Source: CAYZFD01 sp964477735 (lineage in GTDB: Bacteria > Bacteroidota > Bacteroidia > Flavobacteriales > Flavobacteriaceae). Taken from it: DNA of 5,701 nt. The stretch is taken from positions 1 through 5,701 of the forward strand of contig CAYZFD010000074.1 of assembly GCA_964477735.1 (NCBI GenBank), in the 5' to 3' direction. Positions 5,490-5,701 of this stretch are shown piece by piece; the first letter of the stretch is position 1; every line of letters starts with the position of its first letter. The notes under the pieces were generated by a model that worked only from the letters and a program-made list of their open reading frames with translations, was not told the DNA's origin and made no database searches. Both the position numbers and the translations under genes were made by a program.

Positions 5490-5701
5490 TTCGATAATTT
5501 TATGGCTATGGCTTCAAAAATAGGTTTTTTTGAACTGCCTGGCTTAGCTGTTCAGCTTAAGATGGCTCCTCCCTTCTTAGATGGTGCCTTGTATAATTAT
5601 GTGACCCGTGCTGCTACAGCAAAAAAAGCCGCCGTCATGCTGCTCTGCTACCCTGTTGATCAACAAACACACATTGTGATGATTCACCGCAATGCCTACC
5701 C
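5484..5701 (+). CDS. NUDIX hydrolase, CoA pyrophosphatase-like, 5' part
   Basis: The frame is open from 5484 to the right edge, giving 72 residues of an unfinished protein. The N-terminal segment FFELPGLAVQLKMAPP, then KKAAVMLLCYPVD and HIVMIHRNAY, match the layout of the CoA pyrophosphatase group of NUDIX hydrolases. Members cleave CoA to phosphopantetheine and 3',5'-ADP. The catalytic NUDIX box (GX5EX7REUXEEXGU) lies beyond the window, so activity cannot be checked. The ATG at 5484 is preferred because homologues I recall have a similar short helical lead before the LPG segment. ATGs at 5502 and 5508 in the same frame are alternatives. A plus-strand TAGCTTTG at 5363-5370, inside the cyclophilin gene, is a possible -7 element but lacks a -33 partner. 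There is no clear Shine-Dalgarno. The gene is divergent from the cyclophilin gene. Confidence 0.8.
   Translation, partial: MHFDNFMAMASKIGFFELPGLAVQLKMAPPFLDGALYNYVTRAATAKKAAVMLLCYPVDQQTHIVMIHRNAY
5515..5522 (-). promoter_or_regulatory. Candidate -7 element of the cyclophilin gene, inside the NUDIX gene
   Basis: On the minus strand TATTTTTG (5522-5515) matches TAnnTTTG exactly and would start transcription near 5508, about 18 nt before the cyclophilin ATG. No TTG sits at the -33 position. Because the genes overlap, the promoter must lie in the opposite coding sequence, which makes this element plausible. Confidence 0.4.

Noticed and set aside
1..5701. Mobile element, prophage, toxin-antitoxin, CRISPR or defence system
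   Set aside because: No transposase, integrase, direct-repeat array, target-site duplication or defence-family protein is visible; all genes belong to ordinary chromosomal families.

Overview
The window looks like an ordinary chromosomal stretch of a Bacteroidota bacterium. Three things point there. Several upstream regions carry the Bacteroidota-type promoter (TTG about 20 bases before TAnnTTTG). Shine-Dalgarno sequences are largely absent. The protein families (a PadR regulator fused by overlap to a large PspC membrane protein, a DUF4442 protein, OxyR, a lipoprotein cyclophilin) are typical of that phylum. I cannot place it below phylum level. There is no sign of an insertion sequence, phage, integrase or CRISPR array, and no gene-free gap exceeds 300 bases.

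Layout from left to right. The 5' part of a tRNA-Pro(UGG) gene lies on the minus strand at the left edge and reads out of the window. A divergent control region (about 52-278) holds a strong minus-strand promoter for the tRNA, two plus-strand -7 elements for the next gene and two short inverted repeats. trxB (thioredoxin reductase, plus) then meets a PspC-domain membrane protein (minus) tail to tail with one base between them. The PspC gene is the second gene of a two-gene unit led by a PadR repressor, with a 4-base ATGA overlap and a near-perfect promoter. Divergent from padR is a DUF4442 hotdog-fold protein (plus). That gene converges on oxyR (minus), the peroxide sensor, which carries both redox cysteines. 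Upstream of oxyR on the same strand is a periplasmic lipoprotein cyclophilin. The window ends with the 5' part of a NUDIX (CoA pyrophosphatase-like) gene on the plus strand, whose start codon shares one palindromic ATGCAT with the cyclophilin start.

Two themes recur. The first is thiol redox and peroxide defence: trxB and oxyR lie about 2.6 kb apart. An exact OxyR-type dyad (ATAG-N7-CTAT) sits 4 bases upstream of the oxyR start codon, which suggests autoregulation. The second is envelope stress and protein folding: the PadR/PspC pair and the lipoprotein peptidyl-prolyl isomerase. The PspC protein has an N-terminal region resembling the PadR-associated HAAS domain, so sensor and repressor may form a single signalling unit.

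No wholly new system is evident. The most interesting points are the oxyR operator, the PadR/HAAS-like/PspC arrangement and the shared palindromic start codons.
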